Source: Epiperipatus broadwayi
Lineage: Eukaryota > Onychophora > Udeonychophora > Euonychophora > Peripatidae
Assembly: GCA_028023455.1 (NCBI GenBank)
Contig: JAQFVV010000187.1
Span: 498,001 to 562,000, forward strand
Length of the DNA: 64,000 nucleotides
Direction of reading: 5' to 3'
Part shown: positions 22,222 through 33,290 of the stretch, one piece after another
How the letters are laid out: every line of letters begins with the position of its first letter
How positions within the stretch are numbered: position 1 is the stretch's first letter
Program-made: the position numbers and the translations under genes
The notes under the pieces: model-generated
Databases searched by the model: none
What the model was told of the DNA's origin: nothing
The model's input: only the letters and a program-made list of their open reading frames with translations

Positions 22222-22480
22222 CTTATAACACTTCTTTCTTATACACTTTAATGCAACAAATTTTCTTAAAAACTTCTTTATTCTCCTTACAGGTTCGACT
22301 GTCCAGCAGTCTTCATCAGAGCTCTATCTTCTCTGCTTTTTACAGTCATTTTAGTTAAAGCAGAGAAGAAGATAGAGCTCTGATGAAGACTGCTGGACAG
22401 TCGAACCTGTAAGGAGAATAAAGAAGTTTTTAAGAAAATTTGTTGCATTAAAGTGTATAAGAAAGAAATGTTATAAGCAA
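22222..22480. repeat. Near-perfect foldback, about 119-bp arms
   Basis: The arm ending in TAAAGTGT...GCTCTATCTTCTCTGC pairs almost perfectly with GCAGAGAAGAAGATAGAGC...AAAGTGTATAAGAAAG. The loop is only about 20 bases. There is one extra base and very few mismatches. The high identity indicates a recent foldback/MITE insertion or a gene-conversion product. It lies in the intron between the 21.2-kb and 23.9-kb exons. Confidence 0.85.
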
Positions 22481-23940
22481 TATATATGATTATATGAAGA
22501 TATGCAAAGAAAATGAAAGAGAAGAATAAGAGAATATGCTTCAGAAATGTTTAAACAATTTATGAACTTTCAGCTCTCAAATTCATTATTATTAATATAA
22601 AACGTAAAATCCGTTTCTGTCATTTGAATGAAAGGATATTAATACATTTGAGTGGTCAAATATCATGTTATCCCCCTTCCCCTTTTAGGAATCTATTTAC
22701 ATGATTATTGCTCATGTTTGTAAACAGACACAAATAAATATCTCTTGTTCATATGTTCACTATCTGCTTTATATACTAATTAATATTGGCCTATAAGGTA
22801 TTGAATGCTTTAAATATCATTTCTTATATCATTATATAAATTTGAACTAATTTAGAAACAATATTATGTTGTAACTTAAATTATATTTTATAGGTATAAT
22901 CATTACTAACTATATGCACTTTTTTTTTAAATACATATTAAATTTTTTTTTTTAAGTAATCTTTAAAAAAAATATTTTTGAGCATGTATTGCATTGAAAT
23001 GAACTGGTTTTTGAAAAAGAAACATTTACTATCAATAAAAAAAATATGATATTAAAAGATTTTCTGTATGATTGGAATTATATTTAAAAATCAAATTGTC
23101 AAATGTATGTTTTTAAGAAGGAAGTTGGATAAACAATTTAAAATAATTTCAATTTTAAACTAATTGTTGAAACTTTTTGATTTTTAGCAGAATGATAGAT
23201 ATATATTATCAGTGAACAAAAGTCAATTATGTAGATATTTTATTAAGTCTATATATGGTGAAAAAAATTAAGCAATTTTTTCAATTCTGTTACTAAAGAT
23301 ATGTATTGTATTACATTTGTGATATATTTTATATTCTTAAGTTGTATTAGATTTTGAAATAACTACTGTATTTGTTACATTTTTCATTACTTTTCTTTCT
23401 ATTTGATAAAACTTTGTGGAAAATGTGATTCTTAGATTGAATCTATCCTGGGTGCAATGAAACATAATCCCTGAATTATAAAATAATCATATGGCTGTTG
23501 CTTGGGCAACGTAAATGAGATAGTTGAGTTTCAAAATAGAAATCTTCAACTATTAAGTCAGTTGCTCTACCACTGCTCTAAACCATTTGGGGGAAGTACT
23601 TGACATCTCCAATTTTCTGTTAATAAATTTTAGTTAGTGGCTATTTTATATTTTATATAATTTTTGTGTGTGAAATCATTCAAATTTTCCAGTTTTTTTT
23701 TTTTGATGGCATTTCTATGTTACATTTTCATTAATATATATTTTTAAGTTATTATGTTGAAATATTTTACAATTATAAACATTTTAGAAGTTCTCTTTAA
23801 AAATGAGTAAGAGAAGAAAGATTAATTTAGAATGCCATAATTTTAATGAAGAATGAATCTATAAATACTTTATTCAAAATTATAGTAATCTGCTTTTTCC
23901 AAATATATAATAGTTAAACAATTTTGTTTTTTTCTTTCAG
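22481..23940. other. Intron with a minus-strand tRNA-like SINE at about 23530-23590
   Basis: The reverse complement of 23525-23590 reads as a tRNA-like head: GAGCAGTGGTAGAGCAACTG (A box), then an anticodon-like arm, then TTTTGAAACTCAAC (weak B box). The rest of the interval is AT-rich without features. Confidence 0.45.
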
Positions 23941-24045
23941 GTTTTTAATGAAGTAAGAGAACAAAATATTGAGTTGACAGATAATGAAATTTTAAGAGTT
24001 AGTGAAAAATTAGCAATACATGGTTATAAACAATTTTTACCACAG
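23941..24045 (+). CDS. LRPPRC: LRPPRC internal PPR exon
   Basis: Exactly 35 codons between acceptor TTTCTTTCAG and donor CCACAG|GTATTT, phase 0 at both ends. The peptide starts V-F-N-E-V-R-E-Q-N-I-E-L-T-D-N-E-I and continues to the phrase H-G-Y-K-Q-F-L-P-Q. It matches the LRPPRC stretch in which a short acidic linker leads into a helix ending in a Gly-Tyr-x-x-x-x-x-x motif. It follows the 21194-21281 exon across a 2.66-kb intron containing a 22.2-kb foldback, and is followed by a 14-kb intron filled with transposons. Confidence 0.85.
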
Positions 24046-24339
24046 GTATTTTTTTTTAATAATAATAATTTAAATATTTATTTACTCTAAAATTTATCAT
24101 TTGTCTTATCGTCTAATTTTCTGCATTATATTATAGATGTCTTTCTTCATTTTCAGCCTTTCTTTGCCTGTTATTTACTAAATCCTTTCATTAAGGCTGA
24201 AATTGAAAATTAACATTAATAACAGATAACTTAAAAACTTTATTATTATATGCAGCATACAATGTTGGATTAACTTTTGTGGAGATCTCTTAACATTAAC
24301 AAATGCTTTGAGTGAATTTTTAATAACAAATATCAAATA
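24046..24339. other. Start of the 14-kb LRPPRC intron
   Basis: Noncoding AT-rich sequence directly after the GTATTT donor. Nothing specific recognised. Confidence 0.3.
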
Positions 24340-25775
24340 AATTATATATATCAAGCTCCCTATAGCTATACACTGCACTCCATCTTATACAACTAATCCA
24401 TGATCACATACATGTGAAAAAGAAATGATCTTAAATATTTGTATTTCATGCTGAACCAGCCCTCATCAATTAGTCCGATCACCATCTCCCACACATATAT
24501 ACAATCAATGATCAGTTTACATCAGGGGTGACCAAGACGTTGGCTGAAAGCTGACATGAACATTGATAAATTTTAGTGATAAATTCAGAGCTGATTTGAA
24601 TATAAAAAATAATAAAAATTCAAAATTATTCTCATTTAAAAATAGTTAAATTAAAAATAATACCTGTTATTGTCGATCTGAAAAATAAACCCGGATTGGA
24701 AGTAGCTGAAAAGAATTAAATTATTTTTGTGCAACACTAGATTTAAAATTCTTAGAAATATTTAATTGACGTTTCCTGAGAAGAAATAAAAATAACTTGT
24801 TCTGGAGAAACAAGGATTTTAATGAACTTATTTTAAAACAAAGAGGTTATGAACTTTTTAAAACACTTCATCTTGCTAGCAAATAATCCTCAACGAGATT
24901 TAAAAAGAAAACTACTTTTTCCTATCTATGAAAGAAAATAGGTGTCAAAGCAAGAAACAAACTTTATGTCTAATTATTATAAAGACTTAGCAGAGAAAAG
25001 ATGGAGATTTTCCAAAGCACAGAAATAGAGGACTTTTGTAAAATATTATTTTTATTGTTGTTATGTATTTTTTTTCTCTCTAGCAAAGTGTTGTCAAAAT
25101 AAAAAAAAATTATATTTTTTTTTACTTTGTAATTTTTTTTTTGTAAAATTTGCATCTAATTTATTTTAGTCAATTCTAAAATAATAATTTCCTTTTTTTT
25201 TCCTTGAATTTTTTTTATAATTCAGGATCAGTTCTAGAAAATAATTATTTATAAGTAATTTAATAATTGTAATTTAATAAATATCTTATCAAGTGACATG
25301 GACAAATTGTAATACTAAAAGGAGCTGAGGTAATTTAATAGTAATCATTAATAAAATCAGTTTGTAAATATCTTCTAAAAACATCACCAATATTTGGGGA
25401 TACCTAAAAAGCACTTATAAAAAAAAAAAAAACACCGATTCATAAGTACATTCTAAAAAAACCAGGACTTCGAACCATTATTTTTTTCTGTTCCAGTTTT
25501 CGTTCCTGCAAAAATGTTTTTTTTCTGGTTTCCAATTTCATGTCCTGAAAAAACATAGTTGCCCTCAGGTACACCTTCACAAAAACAGTCGCTCCCATTG
25601 TCTAAACGTTTGGCCACCCCTGGTTTATATTAAGACAACAAATCTTCAAATTTTAATGGACAAGCTTTCTCCACCTTCCAACTCTTCAGCCATTCATATC
25701 ATTGAAAATCTGATGATAGAACACTCAAAGCCCTTGTTGATACCAATATTATTGTCTGATTATATATATATATAT
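24340..25775 (-). repeat. Dispersed repeat R, minus copy split by a hAT-like element
   Basis: The parts at 24340-24522 and 25623-25775 are the inverse of the repeat at 29640-30000. For example TTAGTCCGATCACCATCTCC corresponds to GGAGATGGTGATCTGGACCA, and CCACCTTCCAACTCTTCAGCC corresponds to the GCTGAAGAGTTGGAGGATGG phrase. The element at 24523-25622 was inserted into it later. Confidence 0.7.
24523..25622. mobile_element. Nonautonomous hAT-like element, 1100 bp
   Basis: The left end CAGGGGTGACCAAGACGTTGG and right end CTAAACGTTTGGCCACCCCTG are imperfect inverted repeats. They are flanked by GTTTACAT (24515-24522) and GTTTATAT (25623-25630), an 8-bp target duplication with one change. No transposase frame is present. 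Internal sequence is AT-rich. The duplication sits inside repeat R, which gives the order of insertion. Confidence 0.75.
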
Positions 25776-25779
25776 GGGG

Positions 25780-28700
25780 GATAGGTTGCAGAAAGGAGTT
25801 TGCTATTAACTGAAAGGTGACCCTTTGATTCCTCTTGTAGGCCTTAAAGGAATCGAGCAGGGCAAATTCCTAATGTTCACTCCATACGTTCTTGTTGTTG
25901 CAGCTGTTATTACTATGTGTTTATTCATATAGTATACGAACATGGATGGGCTGCTCACCAACACGCATTAGCCAGCGTGGTGAGTTTATTGGCTTTTGAC
26001 CTCTGAGTTTAAGATCAAGAAACACCATGGTCTTTCTTCTCAGTGCCTGATAAGGCAGAATGAATGTTTGTGTAAATGATAAATATTTTACCAATACATA
26101 TATACAATTATGTCAGACAAAAATAAAGCATGGCCCTTATTCCCAGGAGGCTGTAAAGTCACCAACCAAGGCAACGGTTGGTGGCCGAAGTCGGAGGGTG
26201 CTAAGAATCCCCTGATTGTGGACCCAGGCTGCCATTTGATGAAAACTTTTTATTTAGGTACCGACAACTGCAGATCACTTTCAAGTGAAGGAAGATTGCA
26301 AGAATTAGAAGAAGAACTGTCTTATATTAAATGGGACATTATTGGACTTTGTGAAGTTAGAAGAAAAGGGGAAGAGACAATTGATTTAAAAAGTGGACAT
26401 ATATTCTATTATAAAGGCACAAATATTGGAAATACAAGTGGAGTAGGATTCATTATAAATAAAAAGTGGAAGAACAATATTGTGGAGATTGATGGTGTAT
26501 CAGACAGAGTGGCAAGATTAGTTATACAACTTAATAGCAGATACCAAATGCAGATAATTCAGGTTTATGCCCCAACAAGTTCTCATAGTGATGAAGTAGT
26601 AGAAGATTTTTATATGGATGTACAAAAGGCTTTTGATCAGAGTAAACAACATTTTAAAATTGTTATGGGAGACTTTAATGCTAGAATTGGTCAAAAAATG
26701 AAAGATGAAAGTGCTGTAGGTAATTTTGGTTATGGTAATAGAAATGAGGGAGGACATAGACTTGTGGAGTTTGCAGAAAAAGAAAAACTTTATATTATGA
26801 ATTCTTTTTTTGAGAAAAATGTTAAAAGAAAATGGACATGGAAGCATCCAAATGAAGGTACAGCAGAATTGGATTATATTTTGACTAACAGGAAATACAT
26901 ATTTCAAGATTGTAATGTTCTTAATAGATTTAACACAGGAAGTGATCATCGATTAGTAAGGTGCAAAATACGTGTTAATGTAAAACTAGAAAGACAAAAA
27001 TTGTTAAGAAAAACAATATTTACAGTTGATATTCCTAATCTTCAGAAACATTCTAATGAATTTAAATTAGAACTTACAAATCGGTTTCAAGTATTAGTAG
27101 ATTTTGAACATGATTCAGGTTTGAATGAAATTAATATGAAAATAACTGATACACTTTTAAAAACTGCAACAAAGATAGCTGGTAGAAAAAAGCAGCAATT
27201 GACCAATAAAATTTCTACTGAGACTAGAGAATTTATGAAGAAAAGAAGAAATATGAAGATATACAAAAATGATGCATTAAAAAGAATTGAATATCTCGAA
27301 TTTTGTAAAATGGTGCGGAAAAGAGTTGAAAATGATATAAGAAAGTATAACTGTAAACTAGCAAGAAAAGCTGTAGAAGAAAATAAAAGTCTTAAGAATG
27401 TAAAACAACATTTTGGTATTGGTAAGAAATTTATATCTGCAATAAGAAAAAAAGATGGAATTATTACTACTAGCAAGAAAAGCTGTAGAAGAAAATAAAA
27501 GTCTTAAGAATGTAAAACAACATTTTGGTATTGGTAAGAAATTTATATCTGCAATAAGAAAAAAAGATGGAATTATTACTAAAAAGAGAGATGACATCAT
27601 GAAATTGGTAGAAATTTTTTATCAAGAATTATATAGTAATAAAGAACAAGTACCTCCTATATCTATTACATCTTCCAAATTGCCCAGAATTTTAAATGAA
27701 GAAGTGAGAAATGCAATAAAATGTATGAAGAAAGGAAAGACTCCAGGTAATGATGGAATTATAATTGATATATTAAAAGAAGCAGGTGAAGAAACTGAAA
27801 AAATTTAGCAAAGTTATATACCAAATGTCTAAATGATAAAGAGGTACCGGATGATTGGAAGAATGCAGTAATAATATTAATATTTAAAAAAGGTGATAAA
27901 GAAGATATTAGAAATTACAGACCTATCAGCCTTTTATCAGTTTTATATAAAATTTTTACCAAGATAATTACAACTCGTCTACGGAGAACATTGGATTTTC
28001 ACCAACCAAGAGAACAAGCTGGATTTAAAAGTGGTTTTAATACAGTAGATCATATTCAGGTACTGAGAGAAGTTATAGAAAGGACAAATGAATATGAGTT
28101 GTCATTATGTTTTGGATTTGTAGATTATGAAAAGGCATTTGATTCTATAAACATTTCTTCAGTGATTAAAGCATTGGATCATCAAGGTATAGATCCAGGA
28201 TATTGTCATATTTTAAAGAATATTTATAAAAATGCAACAGCAACAATTAGATTACATAATGATACTGGGAAAGTCAATATTGAGAAAGGTTGTTTTGGAT
28301 TTGTAGATTATGAAAAGGCATTTGATTCTATAAACATTTCTTCAGTGATTAAAGCATTAGATCATCAAGGTATAGATCCGGGATATTGTCATATTTTAAA
28401 GAATATTTATAAAAATGCAACAGCAACAATTAGATTACATAATGATACTGGGAAAGTCAATATTGAGAAAGGTGTAAGACAAGGTGACTCCATATCTCCA
28501 AAACTTTTTACAGCAGTGCTGCAAGAAGTATTTTGTGGATTAAAATGGGAAACTGAAGGAGTGAAAGTAAATGGAGATTATTTAAGTCATTTAGATTTCG
28601 CAGATGATGTAGTTGTTTTTGAAAATAATGCTTCAGAGCTGCAGAAAATGTTGCAGGTATTATCAGATGAAAGTAGGACTAAAGATAAATGTTAAAAAGA

Positions 28701-29349
28701 CTAAAGTAATGTTTAATCAATTTGCTCAAAATATGAAAATAAAGATTGATTATGATGAATTAGAAGAAGTTAACAGTTACAAATACCTTGTTCAGATTAT
28801 TAATACAGATGGAAACATAATGGAGGAAATTAATCATAGAATTAAACTTGGTTGGAGTGCTTTTGGTAGAAATAACTTGATACTAAAAGGAAATATGCCT
28901 ATGTGTTTGAAAAGGAAGGTTTTTAACAAATGTGTTTTACCAGTTCTTACTTATGGATCTGAGACTTGGACACTTAATAGAAGAGCAATACAGAGACTTC
29001 AGACCACTCAAAGAAGTATGGAGAGATGTATGTTGGGATTAACTAGAAGAGATTGCAAACGCAATGTATGGGTAAGAGAACAAACAGGTGTTACTGACGC
29101 TCATTGAAAAAATTAAAAGATTGAAGTGGAGTTTGCTAGAAGAGATGATAATAGATGGACAATTGAAATTTTAAACTGGATTCCAAGAGATTGTAAAAGA
29201 CCCAGAAAGAGACCACATGTGAGATGGATGGATGAAATAAGAAAGTGTGCAGGGGTGATGTGGAGAAGAGAAGCTAAAGATCGGAGAAGATGGATTAAAC
29301 TTGGAGAGACCTTCATCCTACAGTGGATTGATAATGGTTAATAATGATG
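25780..29349 (+). mobile_element. RTE-type LINE, nearly complete but broken
   Basis: The 5' leader at about 25790-26100 (for example CATGGATGGGCTGCTCACCA) is shared with the second copy at 55.3-55.6 kb. The coding region runs from about 26110 to 29341, encoding endonuclease and RT, and ends at a short TGATGATGATAATGG tail. Frameshifts come from a 112-bp tandem duplication and small indels. It lies in the large LRPPRC intron, same strand. Confidence 0.82.
26110..29341 (+). pseudogene. RTE ORF: AP endonuclease + reverse transcriptase, frameshifted
   Basis: The apurinic endonuclease domain is open at 26110-27498. It starts with a degenerate G-T-x-N-x-R-S-L, then has I-G-L-C-E-V-R-R-K (catalytic Glu), V-M-G-D-F-N-A-R-I-G and G-S-D-H-R-L-V-R. 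RT blocks follow: F-V-D-Y-E-K-A-F-D-S-I, G-V-R-Q-G-D-S-I-S-P-K-L-F and L-D-F-A-D-D-V-V-V-F, so the F-A-D-D catalytic box is intact. The C-terminal region ends with a K-D-R-R-R-W phrase (29126-29341). A 112-bp tandem duplication at 27358-27581 shifts the frame. Another break is at about 27808 and another near 28680. A 183-bp in-frame duplication lies at 28108-28473. Such proteins nick target DNA and reverse-transcribe the element RNA. Confidence 0.87.
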
Positions 29350-29545
29350 ATGATAATGGTGGGAGATGGTAATCTGGACCAACTAATGAGTGCTGGTTCA
29401 GAAGGAAATATGTATATTGGAGATCATTTTTTTCATATGTATGTGGTCATGTGTATCAATTGTATAAGATGGAATGCATACCTGTAGGGAGCTTGAAAGT
29501 CTGAGTTCAAACCTCTTATAATTACATTAAATTTAGTATAGATAT
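29350..29545 (+). repeat. Repeat R, 3' half, next to RTE tail
   Basis: GGGAGATGGTAATCTGGACC through ATTACATTAAATTTAGTATAG, about 80-85% similar by eye to 29816-30000. It contains CTGAGTTCAAACCTC, which fits a tRNA B box. It directly follows the end of the RTE. Confidence 0.6.
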
Positions 29546-29639
29546 TATATTACATATTCAGCCTGTATTCTGCCCATCCCTCTTCTGTGTAATTAAATGG
29601 ACATATTAAGATCCTATGTGAGAGTTCAGAGTGACAAAG

Positions 29640-30005
29640 TCATCATGGTTATGACAATAATATTGGCATCAACAAGGGCTTTGACTGTTCCATCATCAGA
29701 TTTTCAATGGTATGGATAGCTGAAGAGTTGGAGGATGGAGAAGATTGAAGCTTGTCCATTAAAGTTTGAAGATTTGTTACTTTAATATAAACTGAGCACT
29801 GATTGTATATATGTGTGGGAGATGGTGATCTGGACCAATTGATGAGTGCTGGTTTAGCACAAAATATGTTTTGGAGATCATTTATCTTTTTCACATGATG
29901 TGGGCAATGTGTATCAGTTGTATAAGATGGAGTGCATAGCTGCAGAGAGCTTGAAAGTCTGAATTCAAGTTCTTTATAATTACATTAAATTTAGTATAGA
30001 CAATA
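29640..30005 (+). repeat. Repeat R, full-length copy
   Basis: A roughly 360-bp unit beginning TTGACTGTTCCATCATCAGA and ending ATTTAGTATAGACAAT. It is repeated at 34630-34985 and, inverted, at 24340-25775. It contains a tRNA-like block near its 3' end (GATGGAGTGCATAGC ... CTGAATTCAAGTTC). It is probably a SINE or MITE-like unit. The chance minus-strand frame at 29649-29894 is not supported. Confidence 0.65.
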
Positions 30006-30031
30006 TACTTAGATTTGAATATTATATAGAG

Positions 30032-30425
30032 TAGGGGTCCCCAATCCTATGCCCGCGGGCACCATGGTGCTCGCAGACCATTTTATGTGTGCCCGCCGCT
30101 ATACGGACATGATAAAAAATCTTTTATCTGATACAAATAAATTTAATTTTTAAAATTTATTATAAATTATTGTATTATATTGTAATCAAATTGTAGGCAT
30201 ACTATACTTTTACAGGATAAAAATATAAACGTTAATTATATGTTAAAATTTTATTTTTGAAATAAATATTTTTTTGTACATTATGTGTATTAACAATATC
30301 CAACTATAAATTTACATTGAAAAAATAAATGGTGCTCACCACCTGGTTGAAAAAATAAATGGTGCCGGCCACATGGCCGGTAATATAGAATGTGCTCTTA
30401 AGTGCAAAAAGGTTGGGGACCCCTG
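30032..30425. mobile_element. hAT MITE, 394 bp, with 8-bp TSD
   Basis: Inverted ends TAGGGGTCCCCAATCC and GGTTGGGGACCCCTG, flanked by the identical octamer ATATAGAG at 30024-30031 and 30426-30433. The CAGGGGTCCCCAACC-like terminus is typical of the Charlie-type hAT group. No coding capacity. A short internal unit (GAAAAAATAAATGGTGC) is duplicated near 30317-30364. Confidence 0.88.
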
Positions 30426-30479
30426 ATATAGAGAGAGATTTCCTATATAGTTTTTATTAATAATTATGTTTCCTGTTTG

Positions 30480-30730
30480 TTAGTGCAGTAATAATGTGAT
30501 GAGCTTGGAAACTAAAGATTCTTTAATCAAAACTCAATCTGTTAATTCCAATATTCAAGCATCATGACCTCCCAGGCATCAAAATATTTGAATAATGTGC
30601 CCTGCACAATTTAATACAATGATAGACTGATGGATTCAAGAACTAAAGATCCCTAAATCAAAGCTCAACCTTCACTTCAAGTCCTCAAATATCGTATGAC
30701 TTCCAAGTAACAAAGCATTTGATTTATATA
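30480..30730 (+). repeat. Two tRNA-like SINE body copies
   Basis: GAGCTTGGAAACTAAAGATTC...AAAACTCAA (about 30500) and GATGGATTCAAGAACTAAAG...AAAGCTCAA (about 30630) are two related blocks about 130 bp apart. They match 37928-37965 and the reverse of 22050-22150. Resemblance to a tRNA anticodon arm and B box is suggestive only. Confidence 0.5.
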
Positions 30731-30809
30731 TATATATCTTAATTACGCAATTGTATATTTTAATACATTGCACAGGCTTAAACCTGCATTTATATATGTA
30801 ATATATGCG

Positions 30810-30990
30810 GGATTCTAACTCAGACTTTCACACGACCCACTGCTCTCAGTGCCATCTCAGCTGATTTAGCATGAAATATGTATATTGGTGATTATTTTAT
30901 CTTTTCAACATGTGTGTGATCAGGTGGGTCAGTAATATGAGATGGCATTGAGAGCAGTGAGTCGTGTGAAATTCTGAGTTCGAATTGTAT
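30810..30990. repeat. Foldback of the tRNA-like end of repeat R
   Basis: ATTCTAACTCAGACTTTCAC (about 30812) is inverted as GTGAAATTCTGAGTTCGAAT (about 30968). The central portion (TTAGCATGAAATATGTATAT) is repeat R sequence. The arm contains a recognisable B-box-like GAGTTCGAAT. Confidence 0.65.
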
Positions 30991-30999
30991 ATTTCAGTA

Positions 31000-33290
31000 A
31001 AGAAATGTAAAAAAAATAATAATAAATTACATTTTTTATGCATATTATACAATACAGTGCAATGCCTTATTTCTCAAACCAGATGACAGTTTTGATTGTC
31101 CAACTTTCTTCCTCAGAATTTTTTTATATTTAAAAACATCTAAAAAAAAACCCTGTAATAGTTTTTTGACCCTTTAATAAGAAGACTGTTGGTTAATTAA
31201 AACTGTCAGCTAGTTTGAAAGATTAAATAAAATATTGTATTACATTCTAAGATGTGTATCAAAGAGTACGTTAATATTACATATATATTAGTATTAATAT
31301 AATCAATGTAGAAAAATTAACAGAAGAAAAAAAGGAATATTCAACTTTTTTGAATTATTAAATAAATAATGTCATTATCAGGAATCAAAGTATTTATTGC
31401 AACAATTTGAATAGTCTGAATTACAGAAAGAATGTAATGTTTAAATTATAATACTTTATTTTGTTTTGTTTTTAATTTTTTCAAAGGAATTTGTTAATAC
31501 AAAATATATATTAAAAAAACAATTTGTTTTTCAGTATAAAATGTTATAATCTTAATAAATTTAGAATTTTGGATGCAATTTATTGAAGCAGATGATCTGA
31601 TGCTCAGATTCTGCTTCACAGCCCACATCCAATCTCCTACCATCTAACTGTAGTCAAACCCACCTTTACGCACGTATATACATAGCTAATAATATATGTA
31701 TTTCTTTGGTTAGTATTATAACATAAATAATATAAACATGTATGTATTTTAATTTAAAAATATTTTATTTAATAATAATATTCTCATGTGTATACGGGTG
31801 TAAATAATAAATATCTATATATTTCAGTGTAGGAGATTGTGAATAAATTAATAGTTATATTATATATATATAAGGTATTATATATAAAACGTATTACTTT
31901 TTCATATATAATTTTGTAGCCAGAAGTGATGCAATCTTGTTAAATAATCTCTCGAAAAACAATTACCCGGATCCCTTAGATTAAAGTAAAAGATTACGAA
32001 TTGGTAATAATAAAATAAACCCAATAGTGGAAATTGTCCACGCTAGCTTGTTTTAAAATCATAAGATATATTTTAAAACAATCGTTCGAGAAACTGATAA
32101 CAAACATGCATTGTTTCAAACATCTTACTAGATAAGAGTATCCGGTCAAACTATTCTAGATGAAACTTAAGTGCTTAAACCGCCTCAGGTCCAGCAGTAG
32201 TTGCTAAGTTACAGCTTCAAAATAAAAGTATATATACTGCTGGATTTGAATCCACAAAGGAGGGGGAGACCATTAAATAACTATGTTGCTATACATATTC
32301 CACGCCAGTTTTGATTCTCACTCAATGTGTCGTGAGTAGTGGAAATTTTGCCTTTTCCCTCCGTTCTAATATGCTGTTCCCATGAACGAAGCTCTGCATC
32401 CCGTACCAATGGACTTTATGTATTTTTCCAGTAAAAATGAAATGCTAATTTTTAAATAATAATGCTACTCTAGATCTAGTGAAACAATACTGATGGACGG
32501 ACTCCTAGTGAAATCGCTCTTCTAAATAAGCAAGGTAAAAGAACTTTGACCACTTGCAATTCTTAAATCCTGCCTTCTCTGTAATATTTATATTTTAATC
32601 GCCTATTTTAAATGTCTTCAAAATATGTATTCGTATAACTCTATATAACTAGTCTATATTAAGCCTCCTATAAAATGTTTTTCCTTTTTTTTTATTTCCA
32701 AGCGGAAAATAATTTTCATTTAGATTTATGTATTTATATTTTAAAAGATGCCAATAATATTCTAAAATCGCAAGTATATAATTCATTTTCGTTTCCCCAC
32801 CCATCATTTACCAGGTAAATAACTTATAATTTGATCAAAACAAGTCTTATTCGACTTGCCCAGGTGCTCGCGATTTTAGATAAATAAACTAATTATATCT
32901 TTATGTTTACTGTAAAAAAACAGATTGACATCTGTTTTTTACATTTTCCTTCTTAAATAATGCGCTATCCTTTATTCTTAAATTATATTATATATGTAAA
33001 ACCCATCTTAGCTATTACTACCACCCACTTATTTTGTAATAATTTATATATTTTCACAAGGGCATTGATTAACCAAAATTGAGATTTATTAAATGCATGG
33101 GAAGTAATGAATAATATTAAGTAACATAATGTAAGTGGGAGGGGGATCTTAAGAGCTTAGTTTTATATTTAAGTATAATTATTATCCATGTTCGCTTAGT
33201 GAAGCCATATCATTACGCCGAATATTTCATAATTTGTGGGCAATAAATATGCTAGAGTTCTATTATATTATTAAGCATTACGTGCATAAA
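31000..33290. other. Intron sequence, unassigned
   Basis: AT-rich with many TATA-rich microsatellites. Around 31920-32420 the sequence is less AT-rich and includes GATTTGAATCCAC (tRNA-like) and a GGAGGGGGAG purine block, but I could not assign a gene or element. Confidence 0.3.

Noticed and set aside
26518-27600. Minus-strand frames opposite the RTE coding region
   Set aside because: Shadows of the plus-strand RTE ORF; the plus strand contains the recognised endonuclease motifs.
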